From Olsenella intestinalis (GTDB lineage Bacteria; Actinomycetota; Coriobacteriia; Coriobacteriales; Atopobiaceae), in the NCBI RefSeq assembly GCF_023276655.1, contig NZ_JALGRK010000001.1, positions 763,501 to 827,500 on the forward strand: a DNA stretch of 64,000 bases, given 5' to 3'. The notes beneath the pieces were generated by a model. The model was given only the letters and a program-made list of their open reading frames with translations. It had not been told where the DNA came from and did not search any database. The position numbers were made by a program, and so were the translations under genes. Within the stretch, counting starts at the first letter, position 1. Each line of letters begins with the position of its first letter. Positions 39,670-48,171 of this stretch are shown piece after piece.

Positions 39670-39759
39670 AGAGATAGAACCATCTACCTGCGTCAATGCT
39701 AGACACGGTTGTTTGGTTGCCAGGGTTGGAAAATCTCGGAACAAAATCGAAAAATGTCG

Positions 39760-39815
39760 TTGACCGATGAGTGTGGGTGGATGTATTGTGCGTTCACGTC
39801 ATGTGGTTGTAACCA
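39760..39815 (+). promoter_or_regulatory. Candidate PTS-operon promoter and downstream palindrome
   Basis: TTGACC (39760-39765) and TATTGT (39784-39789) are spaced 18 bases. TGGTTGTAACCA (39804-39815) lies just after the expected start point and contains an ACCAGT-type half-site (39812-39817). Confidence 0.5.
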
Positions 39816-39906
39816 GTTGACTAGATCGTGCCGTCAGACGAAACGCGGTTCGCACAATGTGCTTTCAGTTGTGTGTACGGGCATTTTGGATTGAGAAAGG
39901 GACGTA

Positions 39907-40341
39907 ATGGTTGGTTGTGTTGTAACGGGTCACGGCGACTTCGCTCTCGGTCTCACGAGCGCGCTTGAGATGATTGCCGGTCCCCAGGACGAACTTCGCC
40001 CCGTGGTCTTTCACGAAGAGAGCGCTGCGGAGTTCACGAAGACCATCTCTGATGCTGTGGGAGACATGGTCGAGCGCAATGGCTCCTGCACCGTTTTCTG
40101 TGACCTCGTCGGAGGCACCCCGTTCAACCAGGCGATGCTGCTGACCGAGTCTAATCCCAAGGTGCAGGTCGTTGCGGGCGCGAATCTTCCGATGTTGCTC
40201 GAGTGCCTTACGAGTCGAGACGAGGTCGCCTGCGCCGTCGATCTTGCCAACCGTGCCGAGGAGGCGGGCCGTTGTGGCGTCGCTCACCTTTCCGTAACCG
40301 GCGAGATGTGTGACGAGTCGACCGGAGAGGACGGCATCTAA
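39907..40341 (+). CDS. agaF: PTS mannose-family EIIA component (GalNAc/galactosamine type)
   Basis: The 144-residue cytosolic phosphocarrier accepts phosphate from HPr on His9 (CVVTGHGDFALG) and passes it to EIIB. FCDLVGGTPFNQAM is the conserved EIIA-Man loop. GAAAGGGAC precedes ATG 39907. It is the first gene of the PTS operon, with a stop/start overlap (TAATG) to the YajC-like gene. The assignment to GalNAc or galactosamine comes from the AgaS, NagA, kinase and aldolase genes of the island, not from EIIA itself. Confidence 0.9.
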   Translation: MVGCVVTGHGDFALGLTSALEMIAGPQDELRPVVFHEESAAEFTKTISDAVGDMVERNGSCTVFCDLVGGTPFNQAMLLTESNPKVQVVAGANLPMLLECLTSRDEVACAVDLANRAEEAGRCGVAHLSVTGEMCDESTGEDGI

Positions 40342-40628
40342 TGAACGCATCCTTTGGAGAGACGCTCCTTGCGTCGTCGATCGCTCTTCTCGCCCTCATG
40401 ACGCTCGCGGGCCTCGTGTTTGCGGCGTTTGGATATGTCAAGGCAAAGCGCCAGAGGGGCTATTACGCCGACCTGCACAAGTCCCTCGAGGTTGGCCAGA
40501 GGGTGCAGTTCTCGGGCGGGCTCATCGGCGAGCTCGTCCGGGTTGGGGGAGAGACGTGCGACGTCCGACTGAAGTCGGGTGCCGTTGCCGAAGTTTCCCG
40601 CTTCGCCATCCAGGGCATCGAGGCGTAG
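40341..40628 (+). CDS. YajC-like membrane protein inside the PTS operon
   Basis: The 95-residue protein has one N-terminal membrane helix (LLASSIALLALMTLAGLVFA, near residues 9-28), a basic stretch, then a small beta domain (VGQRVQFSGGLIGELVRVGG, later AEVSRFAIQGI). This has the shape and signature of YajC, the SecDF-associated protein. Its start overlaps the EIIA stop by one base, so translation is coupled. YajC-type genes are also known in mannose-family PTS operons for host glycans in streptococci; their role there is unclear. It may assist membrane insertion or stability of EIIC/EIID (inference). The codons ALLA hold a GCTCTTCTCG copy (40383-40392). Confidence 0.78.
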   Translation: MNASFGETLLASSIALLALMTLAGLVFAAFGYVKAKRQRGYYADLHKSLEVGQRVQFSGGLIGELVRVGGETCDVRLKSGAVAEVSRFAIQGIEA

Positions 40629-40685
40629 TCGCAGCGAGATCGAATGACAACGTGCCGCCTCGGGCGGCAGGAAAGGGAGATGAGC

Positions 40686-41168
40686 ATGGCTGAACCGAAC
40701 ATCCTTCTGACGCGAATCGACAATCGACTCATACACGGGCAGGTCGCCACCCAGTGGACGAGCTCCATCGGCGCGAATCTCCTTCTCGTCGCGAACGACG
40801 AGGTGGCGGGAAACAAGATGCGTCAGAACCTCATGAACATGGCTGCGCCGCAGGGTGTAGCTACGCGCTACTTCTCGATTCAGAAGACGATAGACGTCAT
40901 TCACAAGGCGGCGCCGCGACAGCACATCTTCATCATCGTCGAGACTCCCGAGGACGCGCTGCGCCTTATCAGGGGCGGCGTTCCGATCAAGAAGCTCAAC
41001 GTCGGCAATATGCACATGTCTGACGGCAAGCGCCAGGTTGCCACGAGCGTCGCGGTCGACGACGAGGATGTCGCGGCCTTCCACGCGATTCAGGACGCAG
41101 GTGTCGAGCTGCAGATCCAGCGCGTTCCCAGCATTCCCGAGGAGGACGTGAGCAAGCTCTTCAAGTAG
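40686..41168 (+). CDS. agaV: PTS mannose-family EIIB component
   Basis: The 160-residue cytosolic EIIB carries the phosphorylated His17 in RIDNRLIHGQVATQW and phosphorylates the sugar bound by EIIC/EIID. Later segments (GVPIKKLNVGNMHMSDGKRQ) match EIIB of the Aga/Sor/Man group. AGGGAG sits 6 bases before ATG 40686, favoured over the ATG at 40680. It follows the YajC-like gene by 57 bases in the same operon. Confidence 0.92.
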   Translation: MAEPNILLTRIDNRLIHGQVATQWTSSIGANLLLVANDEVAGNKMRQNLMNMAAPQGVATRYFSIQKTIDVIHKAAPRQHIFIIVETPEDALRLIRGGVPIKKLNVGNMHMSDGKRQVATSVAVDDEDVAAFHAIQDAGVELQIQRVPSIPEEDVSKLFK

Positions 41169-41285
41169 GCTCGCGCCACCCTTCGCACAACTTCTTGCAC
41201 GGCCATGCGTACTCCTCATGTGGGGATGAGGGGTGCTGGCGATAGCTCTGTGTACATAGTCAACCGTAAGAAAGGAGGAGCAAGG

Positions 41286-42086
41286 ATGGAGTACTCGATC
41301 GTCCAGGTGGTTCTGGTCTTCCTCGTCACGTTCATCGCAGCAATCGACCAGTTCAACTTCCTGGAGTCGCTCTACCAGCCCATCGTCATGGGTCTGGTGA
41401 TCGGCCTCATCCTCGGCGATGTCCGAACCGGCCTCGTCGTGGGTGGAACCTATCAGCTCATGACCATTGGCAACATGCCTATCGGAGGTGCCCAGCCGCC
41501 CAACGCGGTCGTCGGTGGCATCATGGCGTGTGTGCTCGCCATCTCGCTCAAGCTCGACGCAAACATCGCGGTCGCGACCGCGATCCCGTTCTCGCTGCTC
41601 GGTCAGTATGGTGTAACTCTCATCTTTACGCTCATGTCCCCGCTCATGGGCAAGGCTGACCAGTACGCCGCGGAGGCAAACCCCAAGGGCATCGAACGAA
41701 TCAACTACTTTGCCATGGCTCTTCTCGGCCTCGTCTTCGGCGCCGTCGTCACTCTGTTCTTCATTGGTGGCGCGACCATGGGTCAGGCCGTTGTGGATGC
41801 AATTCCCACCTGGCTTTCCGACGGACTCTCCGCTGCTGGTGGCATGATGCGCTTCGTCGGCTTTGCAATCCTCCTGAAGTTCATGATGAACCGCGACATG
41901 TGGGGCTTCTACTTCCTGGGATTCGGCCTTGCGCTCGTCGTGTCGACCAACGAGGTCCTTGCGACTCCCGCCCTTCTCATCCTGGCTCTTATCGGCTTCG
42001 GGATCGCCTACTGGGACTTCCAGCAGCAGACCGAGCTGAAGGGTGCTGCACAGGAGTTCGATGGAGGTGAGGAAGATGGCATCTAA
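41286..42086 (+). CDS. agaW: PTS mannose-family EIIC component
   Basis: The 266-residue membrane channel subunit has about eight hydrophobic segments. LILGDVRTGLVVGGTYQLMTIGNMPIGGAQPPN is the conserved EIIC-Man/Aga stretch. It forms the sugar translocation path with EIID. AAAGGAGG precedes ATG 41286, and its 3' end overlaps the EIID start by 11 bases. The codons MALLG carry a GCTCTTCTCG copy (41718-41727). Confidence 0.92.
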   Translation: MEYSIVQVVLVFLVTFIAAIDQFNFLESLYQPIVMGLVIGLILGDVRTGLVVGGTYQLMTIGNMPIGGAQPPNAVVGGIMACVLAISLKLDANIAVATAIPFSLLGQYGVTLIFTLMSPLMGKADQYAAEANPKGIERINYFAMALLGLVFGAVVTLFFIGGATMGQAVVDAIPTWLSDGLSAAGGMMRFVGFAILLKFMMNRDMWGFYFLGFGLALVVSTNEVLATPALLILALIGFGIAYWDFQQQTELKGAAQEFDGGEEDGI

Positions 42087-43146
42087 GGATCAGAAGACCA
42101 CATACGAGAACCTCGAGCCGGCTGCCGATCTGGACCAGAAAACGCTCAACAAGATGGCGTGGCGCTCCTGCTTCCTGCAGGCGTCGTTCAACTACGAGAG
42201 GATGCAGGCCGCCGGCTGGCTCTACTCGATCCTGCCTGGCCTCGAGAAAATCCACACCGACAAGGACGACCTGTCCACGTCGATGGAGCACAACCTCGAG
42301 TTCTTCAACATCCACCCGTTCCTGGTCACCTTCGCCATGGGCATCATCCTGTCCATGGAGCAGAAGAAGGTGGACATCCCCACGATTCGCGCCGTCCGCG
42401 TCTCGCTCATGGGTCCGCTCGGCGGAATCGGCGACGCCCTGTTCTGGATGACGCTGGTGCCCATCACGGCGGGCATCTGCTCGAACATGGCCATCCAGGG
42501 CAACGCCTTCGGGCCGATTCTGTTCCTGCTGATCTTCAACGTGGTCCAGTTCGTTCTGCGCTTCGCGCTTATGAACTGGTCGTACAAGATGGGCTCCTCG
42601 GCGATCGACTCGCTGATGGGCGTCATGAAGCCCTTCACGCGCGCCGCCTCGATCATGGGCGTGTTCATCGTCGGCTGCCTTACGGTCACCATGGGCGGCA
42701 CCCAGATCAAGGCCGTCATCCCCAACGGCACCACGCAGGCCTACGTTGCCCATACGGCTACCGTGCCCAACGACAGCGTCAAGAGCTTCGACGTCATTAA
42801 GTCCAACGATGAGGGCGTCACCCTCTCCGGCATGAAGGATTCCGACGGCAACTACCTCACCACGACCGATGCCGAGGGTGAGGAGGTCTCCGCTGGCGTC
42901 ACCGACCTTGGCAACGGTATGAGTGAGGTCACCTACATGGAGTACACCGAGACCCCGGTGACCATCGACATCGCCAAGATCCTCGACAGCATCTGTCCGA
43001 AACTGATCCCGCTGACGATCGTCATGCTTCTCTACTTCCTGTTTGCTAAGAAGAACTTCACGCCGATGAAGGCTATCCTGCTCGTTCTCGTTCTGGGCAT
43101 CCTGGGAGCCGGACCCTTTGGCCTCTGGCCAAGCATCTGGGGCTGA
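42076..43146 (+). CDS. agaE: PTS mannose-family EIID component with an extra-long loop
   Basis: The 356-residue membrane subunit that completes the GalNAc/galactosamine permease with EIIC. Conserved EIID segments include MAWRSCFLQASFNYERMQAAGW, ATIHPFL-like FNIHPFLVTFAMGI, and GPLGGIGDALFW. Usual members are about 270-300 residues. Here an insertion of roughly 85 residues (about 208-295, polar, rich in Thr/Asp/Ser) follows TVTMGGTQIKA and precedes the last helices. GGAGGTGAGG gives a strong ribosome site inside the EIIC end. The operon appears to end with the hairpin at 43168. Confidence 0.88.
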   Translation: MASKDQKTTYENLEPAADLDQKTLNKMAWRSCFLQASFNYERMQAAGWLYSILPGLEKIHTDKDDLSTSMEHNLEFFNIHPFLVTFAMGIILSMEQKKVDIPTIRAVRVSLMGPLGGIGDALFWMTLVPITAGICSNMAIQGNAFGPILFLLIFNVVQFVLRFALMNWSYKMGSSAIDSLMGVMKPFTRAASIMGVFIVGCLTVTMGGTQIKAVIPNGTTQAYVAHTATVPNDSVKSFDVIKSNDEGVTLSGMKDSDGNYLTTTDAEGEEVSAGVTDLGNGMSEVTYMEYTETPVTIDIAKILDSICPKLIPLTIVMLLYFLFAKKNFTPMKAILLVLVLGILGAGPFGLWPSIWG

Positions 43147-43167
43147 CGCCCGCTTTCTTCTCCCCTT

Positions 43168-43197
43168 GGGGCGCATGGCGCTTTTGTCATGCGCCCC
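43168..43197 (+). terminator. Hairpin at the end of the PTS operon
   Basis: GGGGCGCATG (43168-43177) pairs perfectly with CATGCGCCCC (43188-43197); the 10-base loop holds TTTT. No T tract follows, so it may be a weak terminator or 3'-stabilising stem before gntR. Confidence 0.6.
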
Positions 43198-43239
43198 ACC
43201 CCTCACCTTCTCCTTCTCGGGGCCTTGGAGCAACGCAGG

Positions 43240-43269
43240 TATAGTACTGGTAGCGATAACAGAACCAGT
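43240..43269 (+). promoter_or_regulatory. gntR promoter -10 with ACTGGT/ACCAGT inverted operator
   Basis: A -10-like TATAGT (43240-43245) is immediately followed by ACTGGT (43246-43251) and ACCAGT (43264-43269), inverted half-sites with a 12-base gap. The same half-sites flank the kinase/PTS promoters, which suggests autoregulation by the GntR protein encoded next. No convincing -35 was seen. Confidence 0.55.
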
Positions 43270-43303
43270 TTATGTGCCAGCACACCGCGACAGGAGATGG
43301 GCA

Positions 43304-44032
43304 ATGGCGAAGAACTCACGCAAGCAACCACTGTATGACCAGCTCGTAGACGTACTTAAGGATCGGATCGAGAACGAGCTCTCCCCAGGGGACGCCCTGC
43401 CATCGGAGCGCGAGCTATCTGAGAGGTATGGTCTCTCACGCACGACCGTGCGCCTTGCGATGGCCGAACTTGAGAACATGGGCCTCATCATCAGGCGTCA
43501 TGGCAAGGGCACGTTCGTTGCCGAGGCCCACGGTGAGCCTGCTGACCTCATGGGCGGATACAGCTTCACCGAGCAGATGCGCTCGATGGGCCGCGTCCCG
43601 CGCACGGAGACGCTCAAGTTCGAGATCGTCGACGCACCCAAGCATGTCGCCGAGCACCTGGGCGTGCATCTGGGAGAGAAGGTCTATCGCATCAGGCGGC
43701 TGCGCATCGCGGACGACATCCCGATGATGCTCGAGAGGACCTATCTGCCGGTGAGTCAGTTTGTCGGGCTCACCCTCGAGGACCTCGAGCGAAAGCCGCT
43801 CTACGAGATCATCGAGAAGGACTACCACGAGGTCATCAAGGTTGCCGACGAGGAGTTCAGGGCGAGCCTCGCCCGCCTCGAGGAGGCGCGGCTTCTCGGC
43901 ATCCAGGAGGGCTCGCCCGTCCTCAAGCTCGTGAGGACGACATACGACGAAAAGAACCTGGTCATTGAGTACACGCACAGCGTGGCTCGCGCGGACCAGT
44001 TCAAATACAAGGTCTCACATTACAGAAGCTAG
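43304..44032 (+). CDS. GntR-family (HutC subfamily) regulator, NagR/AgaR2-like
   Basis: The 242-residue repressor has an N-terminal winged helix (LPSERELSERYGLSRTTVRLA then RRHGKGTFVA) and a C-terminal UTRA effector domain (YRIRRLRIADDIPMMLERTYLP, later RTTYDEKNLVIEYTHSVAR). HutC-type members of this kind bind amino-sugar phosphates such as GlcN-6-P. It probably controls agaS-nagA, its own promoter and the PTS/kinase region through ACTGGT/ACCAGT sites. AGGAG precedes ATG 43304. It is followed closely by agaS. Confidence 0.88.
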   Translation: MAKNSRKQPLYDQLVDVLKDRIENELSPGDALPSERELSERYGLSRTTVRLAMAELENMGLIIRRHGKGTFVAEAHGEPADLMGGYSFTEQMRSMGRVPRTETLKFEIVDAPKHVAEHLGVHLGEKVYRIRRLRIADDIPMMLERTYLPVSQFVGLTLEDLERKPLYEIIEKDYHEVIKVADEEFRASLARLEEARLLGIQEGSPVLKLVRTTYDEKNLVIEYTHSVARADQFKYKVSHYRS

Positions 44033-44066
44033 ACGGAGCGTCTGGCTGACGAAAGGAGTACGGCAC

Positions 44067-45233
44067 ATGTTCGAGGCGGACGACCAGACTTTGGAATCCC
44101 GCGGTGCCAGGATTACGACCCGCGAGATCCAGCAGCAGCCAGACCTTTGGGAAGAGACGTTGGCAATCTACGACGAGAGGCGCCGCGACATCGAGGCGTT
44201 CCTCGACGACGCGAAGGCCATGGGTGACGGCCGCCGCTGCCGCGTCGTCTTTACGGGCGCAGGTACAAGTGAATATGTCGGCAACACTCTCGTGCCGTAC
44301 CTTCGTCGCAAGGGCGATAACGACTCGTTCGTGTTTCTCTCGCTCGCGTCCACTGACATCGTTGCGGCACCCGAGGACTATTTGCGACCGGACGACGCGA
44401 CGCTGCTGGTTTCGTTTGCGCGCAGCGGCAACAGCCCCGAGTCGCTTGCGGCCGTCGAGCGCGCAGGCCAGGTCTGCAACAACATCTGCTATCTCAACAT
44501 CACGTGTGCGCCCGAGGGAAGGCTTGCGGTGGAGTCTGAGGGGCGCGAGGATGCCCTCACCATTCTGATTCCGCGCGCAAACGACCAGGGCTTCGCGATG
44601 ACCGGTTCGTTCTCCTGCATGGAGCTCCTCGCGGCGCTCGTCTTCGATGCCTCCTCGCGTGAGGAGAAGGGCGAGTGGGTTGCAACGGCCGCACGGCTTG
44701 GGCGCCAGGTCGTCGCCCGCGAGCACGAGGTCTCGGCTCTTCTCGCCGACGACTTCAATCGCATCACGTACCTTGGTTCGGGCTCGCTCGGCGCGCTCAC
44801 CAAGGAGGCCCAGCTCAAGATCCTCGAGCTGACGCATGGACTGGTTTCGACCTCCTATGACAGCTCGATGGGGTATCGCCACGGGCCCAAGTCGTTCGTG
44901 GACGAGCGCACTCTCGTCTTTGTGTTCGTCTCGAACGACCCGTACACGCGTCAGTACGACGTGGACATTCTTGAGGAGATTGCCGCCGATGGAATCGCGC
45001 GCCACGTGGTCGCGGTGCAGCAGGAGGCCGATCTCATGTATGGCGGCGAGTCGATCACCTTTGGCGACACGCTGCTCCCCGAGGCCTACCTTGCGCTTCC
45101 CTTCGTCATGGTTGCGCAGACGGTTTCGCTCAACACGTCTGTCAAGGTCGACAACACCCCCGACACGCCCTCGCCCTCGGGCACGGTCAACCGCGTGGTC
45201 AAGGGCGTCACGATCCACCCCTATCGGGCGTAG
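44067..45233 (+). CDS. agaS: AgaS-type SIS-domain galactosamine-6-phosphate deaminase/isomerase
   Basis: The 388-residue cytosolic enzyme has two SIS domains. VVFTGAGTSEYVGNTLVPYL and LLVSFARSGNSPESLAAVER are the sugar-phosphate loops of the first; YLGSGSLGALTKEAQLKILELT and STSYDSSMGYRHGPKSFVDE of the second. It removes ammonia from galactosamine 6-phosphate to give tagatose 6-phosphate. GAAAGGAG precedes ATG 44067. It sits between the GntR regulator and the deacetylase, with 9 bases to nagA. SALLADDF codons carry a GCTCTTCTCG copy (44736-44745). Confidence 0.9.
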   Translation: MFEADDQTLESRGARITTREIQQQPDLWEETLAIYDERRRDIEAFLDDAKAMGDGRRCRVVFTGAGTSEYVGNTLVPYLRRKGDNDSFVFLSLASTDIVAAPEDYLRPDDATLLVSFARSGNSPESLAAVERAGQVCNNICYLNITCAPEGRLAVESEGREDALTILIPRANDQGFAMTGSFSCMELLAALVFDASSREEKGEWVATAARLGRQVVAREHEVSALLADDFNRITYLGSGSLGALTKEAQLKILELTHGLVSTSYDSSMGYRHGPKSFVDERTLVFVFVSNDPYTRQYDVDILEEIAADGIARHVVAVQQEADLMYGGESITFGDTLLPEAYLALPFVMVAQTVSLNTSVKVDNTPDTPSPSGTVNRVVKGVTIHPYRA

Positions 45234-45242
45234 GGGGGCGTC

Positions 45243-46400
45243 ATGGCGAGCTATGCGGTTCATGCCGCGCACTTCGTGCTACCGGGGCGCGTCTGTGACG
45301 GCGGATTTCTGATGGTTGGTGGCGAGCACTTCGGCTCTTGGACACCGGAGGCGCCCGAGGGTACCAAGGTGCTCGACACGGGTGACTCGTGGGTCGCCCC
45401 TGGGTTCGTGGACACGCACATCCACGGGTTCTTCGGACATGCGACCACCGATGCCGACCCGGACGGTATCGACGAGGCGTCACTGGAGCTTGCACGTCGG
45501 GGCACGACCTCGTGGCTCCCGACGACCTTCACGGATGATGCCGAGAGGATCGGGGATGCCTGTTCTGCCATCGCATGGGCAGCGAAACGGCGCGACTTCA
45601 CGAGCACGGCCGCTAGAATCCAGGGCATCTACCTCGAGGGCCCGTTCTTTACCGAGAAGCACGTGGGAGCGCAGAACCCGGCATACCTCATCGACCCCTC
45701 GATCGAGCTGCTCGATCGGTGGCAGGGTCTCGCGGGAGGCCTCATCCGGAAGAGCGCGTTTGCGCCCGAGCGGGCCGGTTCGGTCGAGTACGTCTCGGGG
45801 CTTCGGAGTCGCGGCGTGGTGGGCTGCATCGGCCATAGCGATGCAACCTTCGAGGAGGCGATGCGTGCCGTGGACGCCGGCGCGGGTTGTTTCGTCCACA
45901 CCTACAACGGCATGCGCGGCCTTCATCATCGTGAGCCGGGCGTGGTCGGGTGCGCCATGGTGAGCGAGGGCACGTATGCCGAGCTTATCTGTGACGGCAA
46001 GCACGTCGACCCAGCTGCAATGCGCACGCTCGTTCGTGCAAAGGGCCCCGATCACGTGGTCCCCATTACGGATTGCCTGGGCTGCGGAGGTCTCCCTGAC
46101 GGGACGTACGTCAGCGGCGGTATGGAAGTGGTCCTGAAGGACGGCCTCTGCTATTTGTCCGACATGAGCAGCATTGCTGGGTCGGTGCTTACGCTTGCCG
46201 AGGGCGTCAAGAACCTGGTCGACTGGAACATCGTTCCCGCCGAGCGCGCGATTCGCATGGCGACGGAGGTCGCGGCACGGTCCGCAGGCATCGCTGACCT
46301 GTGCGGTACGATCGCGCCGGGTCGCATGGCCGACTTTGTCGTGCTTGGCGAGGACCTCTCGCTTCGCGAGACCTATGTCGGAGGACATCTCGTTCAGTAG
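45243..46400 (+). CDS. nagA: N-acetylgalactosamine/glucosamine-6-phosphate deacetylase
   Basis: The 385-residue amidohydrolase yields amino-sugar 6-phosphate and acetate. The metal site is built from [15 protein letters not shown] (His59, His61), the Glu in [20 protein letters not shown] and [17 protein letters not shown]. The catalytic Asp is in [11 protein letters not shown]. In this operon it most likely acts on GalNAc-6-P (AgaA role), though NagA activity cannot be excluded. ATG 45243 lies 9 bases after the agaS stop; the ribosome site GGGGGG lies across the gap, so coupling is likely. Confidence 0.9.
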   Translation: MASYAVHAAHFVLPGRVCDGGFLMVGGEHFGSWTPEAPEGTKVLDTGDSWVAPGFVDTHIHGFFGHATTDADPDGIDEASLELARRGTTSWLPTTFTDDAERIGDACSAIAWAAKRRDFTSTAARIQGIYLEGPFFTEKHVGAQNPAYLIDPSIELLDRWQGLAGGLIRKSAFAPERAGSVEYVSGLRSRGVVGCIGHSDATFEEAMRAVDAGAGCFVHTYNGMRGLHHREPGVVGCAMVSEGTYAELICDGKHVDPAAMRTLVRAKGPDHVVPITDCLGCGGLPDGTYVSGGMEVVLKDGLCYLSDMSSIAGSVLTLAEGVKNLVDWNIVPAERAIRMATEVAARSAGIADLCGTIAPGRMADFVVLGEDLSLRETYVGGHLVQ

Positions 46401-46701
46401 CGAACAACGGAGCATGGCCTATTTGCGGGGGCGCGGCGCGCGGTGCGTCGCGCCCCCCGTTGCATTGCGCCTTGCGAGTATTGCGTTGCCGATGGCGCTT
46501 GCGGGTGTCGAGGCCAGCCTGTGCTGCAGAATCGCGCCTCGGGTCTGTTTGAGCTCGTGGCGCACGGCGAGGACTCCCTGCCGACCCCGACTTCCCCCCC
46601 TCGCCGTGGTCGTCTTGTGGCCGAGAGGCGCGGCCCGCAGCACGCCGCCGCGTGTTCCGTCATCATGGGGAGTGCACGTTCCACGCGTCAGGGAGGTCGT
46701 T
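46401..46701. other. Intergenic region after nagA with terminator-like hairpin
   Basis: The 301 bases hold no gene that I can support. GGGGGCGCG (46427-46435) pairs with CGCGCCCCC (46449-46457) as a 9-bp stem about 27 bases after the nagA stop, followed by a weak CGTTGCATT; it probably ends the agaS-nagA transcript. The rest shows scattered GC and presumably carries the uppP promoter. Confidence 0.5.
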
Positions 46702-47646
46702 TTGGACATCATCGAACTGCTCAAGGCCGCGTTCTTCGGCCTGGTCGAGGGCATCACCGAGTGGCTGCCCGTCTCGAGCACGGGCCACATGCTGCTCGTG
46801 GGGGAGTTCGTCAAGCTCAACACCAGCAAGGACTTCTGGGACATGTTCCTCGTCGTGATCCAGCTGGGCGCCATCCTGGCAGTGTGCGTGATGTTCTTCA
46901 GCGACCTCAACCCCTTCTCGCGCCGCAAGAGCGCCGACGAGCGCCGCGGCACCTGGTCGCTCTGGGCCAAGATCATCGTCGCCTGCCTCCCCGCCGCCGT
47001 CATCGGCCTGCCGCTTGACGACTGGATCGAGGACCACCTCGGCAGTCCCTTCGTGATCGCCGCAGCGCTGATCGTCTACGGCGTGATCTTCATCGTCATC
47101 GAGACCATGCGCGGCAAGAAGGCCGAGCGTGTCGCCGCCGAGAAGAGCCACGGCTCCGCCCCGCGCCACCTCGCGGCGCCGGACGCTGCCGCTGCCGGCG
47201 ACGTCGCGACCGTGGCCGAGCTGGCCGACGCCGACGCCCGCGTGCAGGACATCTCCGAGCTCGACTGGAAGACCGCCATCGGCATCGGCATCTTCCAGGT
47301 GCTCTCGATCGTGCCGGGCACCTCGCGCTCGGGCTCCACGATCATCGGCGGCCTGCTCCTGGGGTGCTCCCGCACCGTGGCGGCCGAGTTCACCTTCTAC
47401 CTCGCCGTCCCCGTCATGGTCGGCGCGAGCGGCCTGCGTCTCGTGAAGTTCTTTCTCAAGGGCAACTCCTTCGCGCCGCAGGAGACGGCCATCCTGCTCG
47501 TCGGCTGCGTGGTCGCCTTCGTCGTGTCGATCCTCGTGATCCGCTTCCTGATGGGCTACATCAAGAAGCACGACTTCAAGCCCTTCGGCTGGTACCGCAT
47601 CGCGCTGGGCATCGCCGTCATCGCGTACTTCGCGCTGCGCGGGTAA
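46702..47646 (+). CDS. uppP: Undecaprenyl-diphosphatase
   Basis: The 314-residue inner-membrane enzyme recycles the wall lipid carrier by dephosphorylating undecaprenyl diphosphate; overexpression of family members gives bacitracin resistance. Active-site segments are [20 protein letters not shown] near the N-terminus and [16 protein letters not shown]. The start is TTG 46702 with GGGAGG 5 bases upstream. A polar insertion of about 45 residues (around 133-180, Ala/Asp-rich, containing AEKSHG) splits the usual cytoplasmic loop; it carries a CGAGAAGAGC copy (47139-47148). It is followed 9 bases later by the phosphatase gene. Confidence 0.93.
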   Translation: MDIIELLKAAFFGLVEGITEWLPVSSTGHMLLVGEFVKLNTSKDFWDMFLVVIQLGAILAVCVMFFSDLNPFSRRKSADERRGTWSLWAKIIVACLPAAVIGLPLDDWIEDHLGSPFVIAAALIVYGVIFIVIETMRGKKAERVAAEKSHGSAPRHLAAPDAAAAGDVATVAELADADARVQDISELDWKTAIGIGIFQVLSIVPGTSRSGSTIIGGLLLGCSRTVAAEFTFYLAVPVMVGASGLRLVKFFLKGNSFAPQETAILLVGCVVAFVVSILVIRFLMGYIKKHDFKPFGWYRIALGIAVIAYFALRG

Positions 47647-47655
47647 GGGGGAGCG

Positions 47656-48171
47656 ATGTCCGGGCGCCCCACGCGCATCCTCTTCGTCTGCCACGGCAAC
47701 ATCTGCCGCTCGACCATGGCCGAGTTCGTGATGAAGCATCTCGTGCGCGAGGCCGGGCGCGAGGGCGAGTTCGAGATCGACTCGGCAGCCACCAGCATCG
47801 AGGAGCTCGGCAACGACGTCCACCCCGGCACGCGCCGCAAGCTCGAGCAGGCGGGCGTCCCCTGCGGCCACCATGCGTCGCGCCAGATGTCGGCCGCCGA
47901 CTACGACCGCTTCGACCACATCGTGGGCATGGACTCCGAGAACATCGTGGGCATCGAGTGCCTGCTCTCCGGCATGCGCGGCGCCGGTTACAGCTGGCGT
48001 CCTCTGCCCGCCGCCGAGGCGGCCGCGGCCGACCCCGAGCACAAGGTCACGAAGCTCCTCTCATGGGCGGGCGTCGAGCGCGACGTCGCCGACCCCTGGT
48101 ACACGGGCGACTTCGACGCCACCTACCGCGACGTGCTGCTCGGCTGCACGGCCATGCTCCAGCAGCTCTAG
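47656..48171 (+). CDS. Low-molecular-weight protein-tyrosine phosphatase
   Basis: The 171-residue cytosolic phosphatase has P-loop C12-HGNIC-R18-S and the general acid Asp in VADPWYTGDF. Bacterial members often counter tyrosine kinases in envelope polysaccharide control, which fits the uppP neighbour (inference). GGGGGAG precedes ATG 47656, and the gene is probably cotranscribed with uppP. Its stop codon overlaps that of the convergent dehydrogenase: both end in the shared CTAG at 48168-48171. Confidence 0.92.
   Translation: MSGRPTRILFVCHGNICRSTMAEFVMKHLVREAGREGEFEIDSAATSIEELGNDVHPGTRRKLEQAGVPCGHHASRQMSAADYDRFDHIVGMDSENIVGIECLLSGMRGAGYSWRPLPAAEAAAADPEHKVTKLLSWAGVERDVADPWYTGDFDATYRDVLLGCTAMLQQL

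Larger units (their letters stand above)
39502..39906. promoter_or_regulatory. Divergent control region between the PfkB kinase and the PTS operon
   Basis: The region spans 405 bases and is more A+T-rich than its surroundings, with no gene. It holds the leftward kinase promoter (39553-39582), two inverted TTGATACCAGT/ACTGGTATCAA sites (39566-39576 and 39659-39669, centres 93 bases apart), a rightward promoter candidate (39760-39789) and a TGGTT-N2-AACCA palindrome (39804-39815). TTTCG/CGAAA words possibly bound by the DeoR regulator are scattered through it. Confidence 0.6.
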
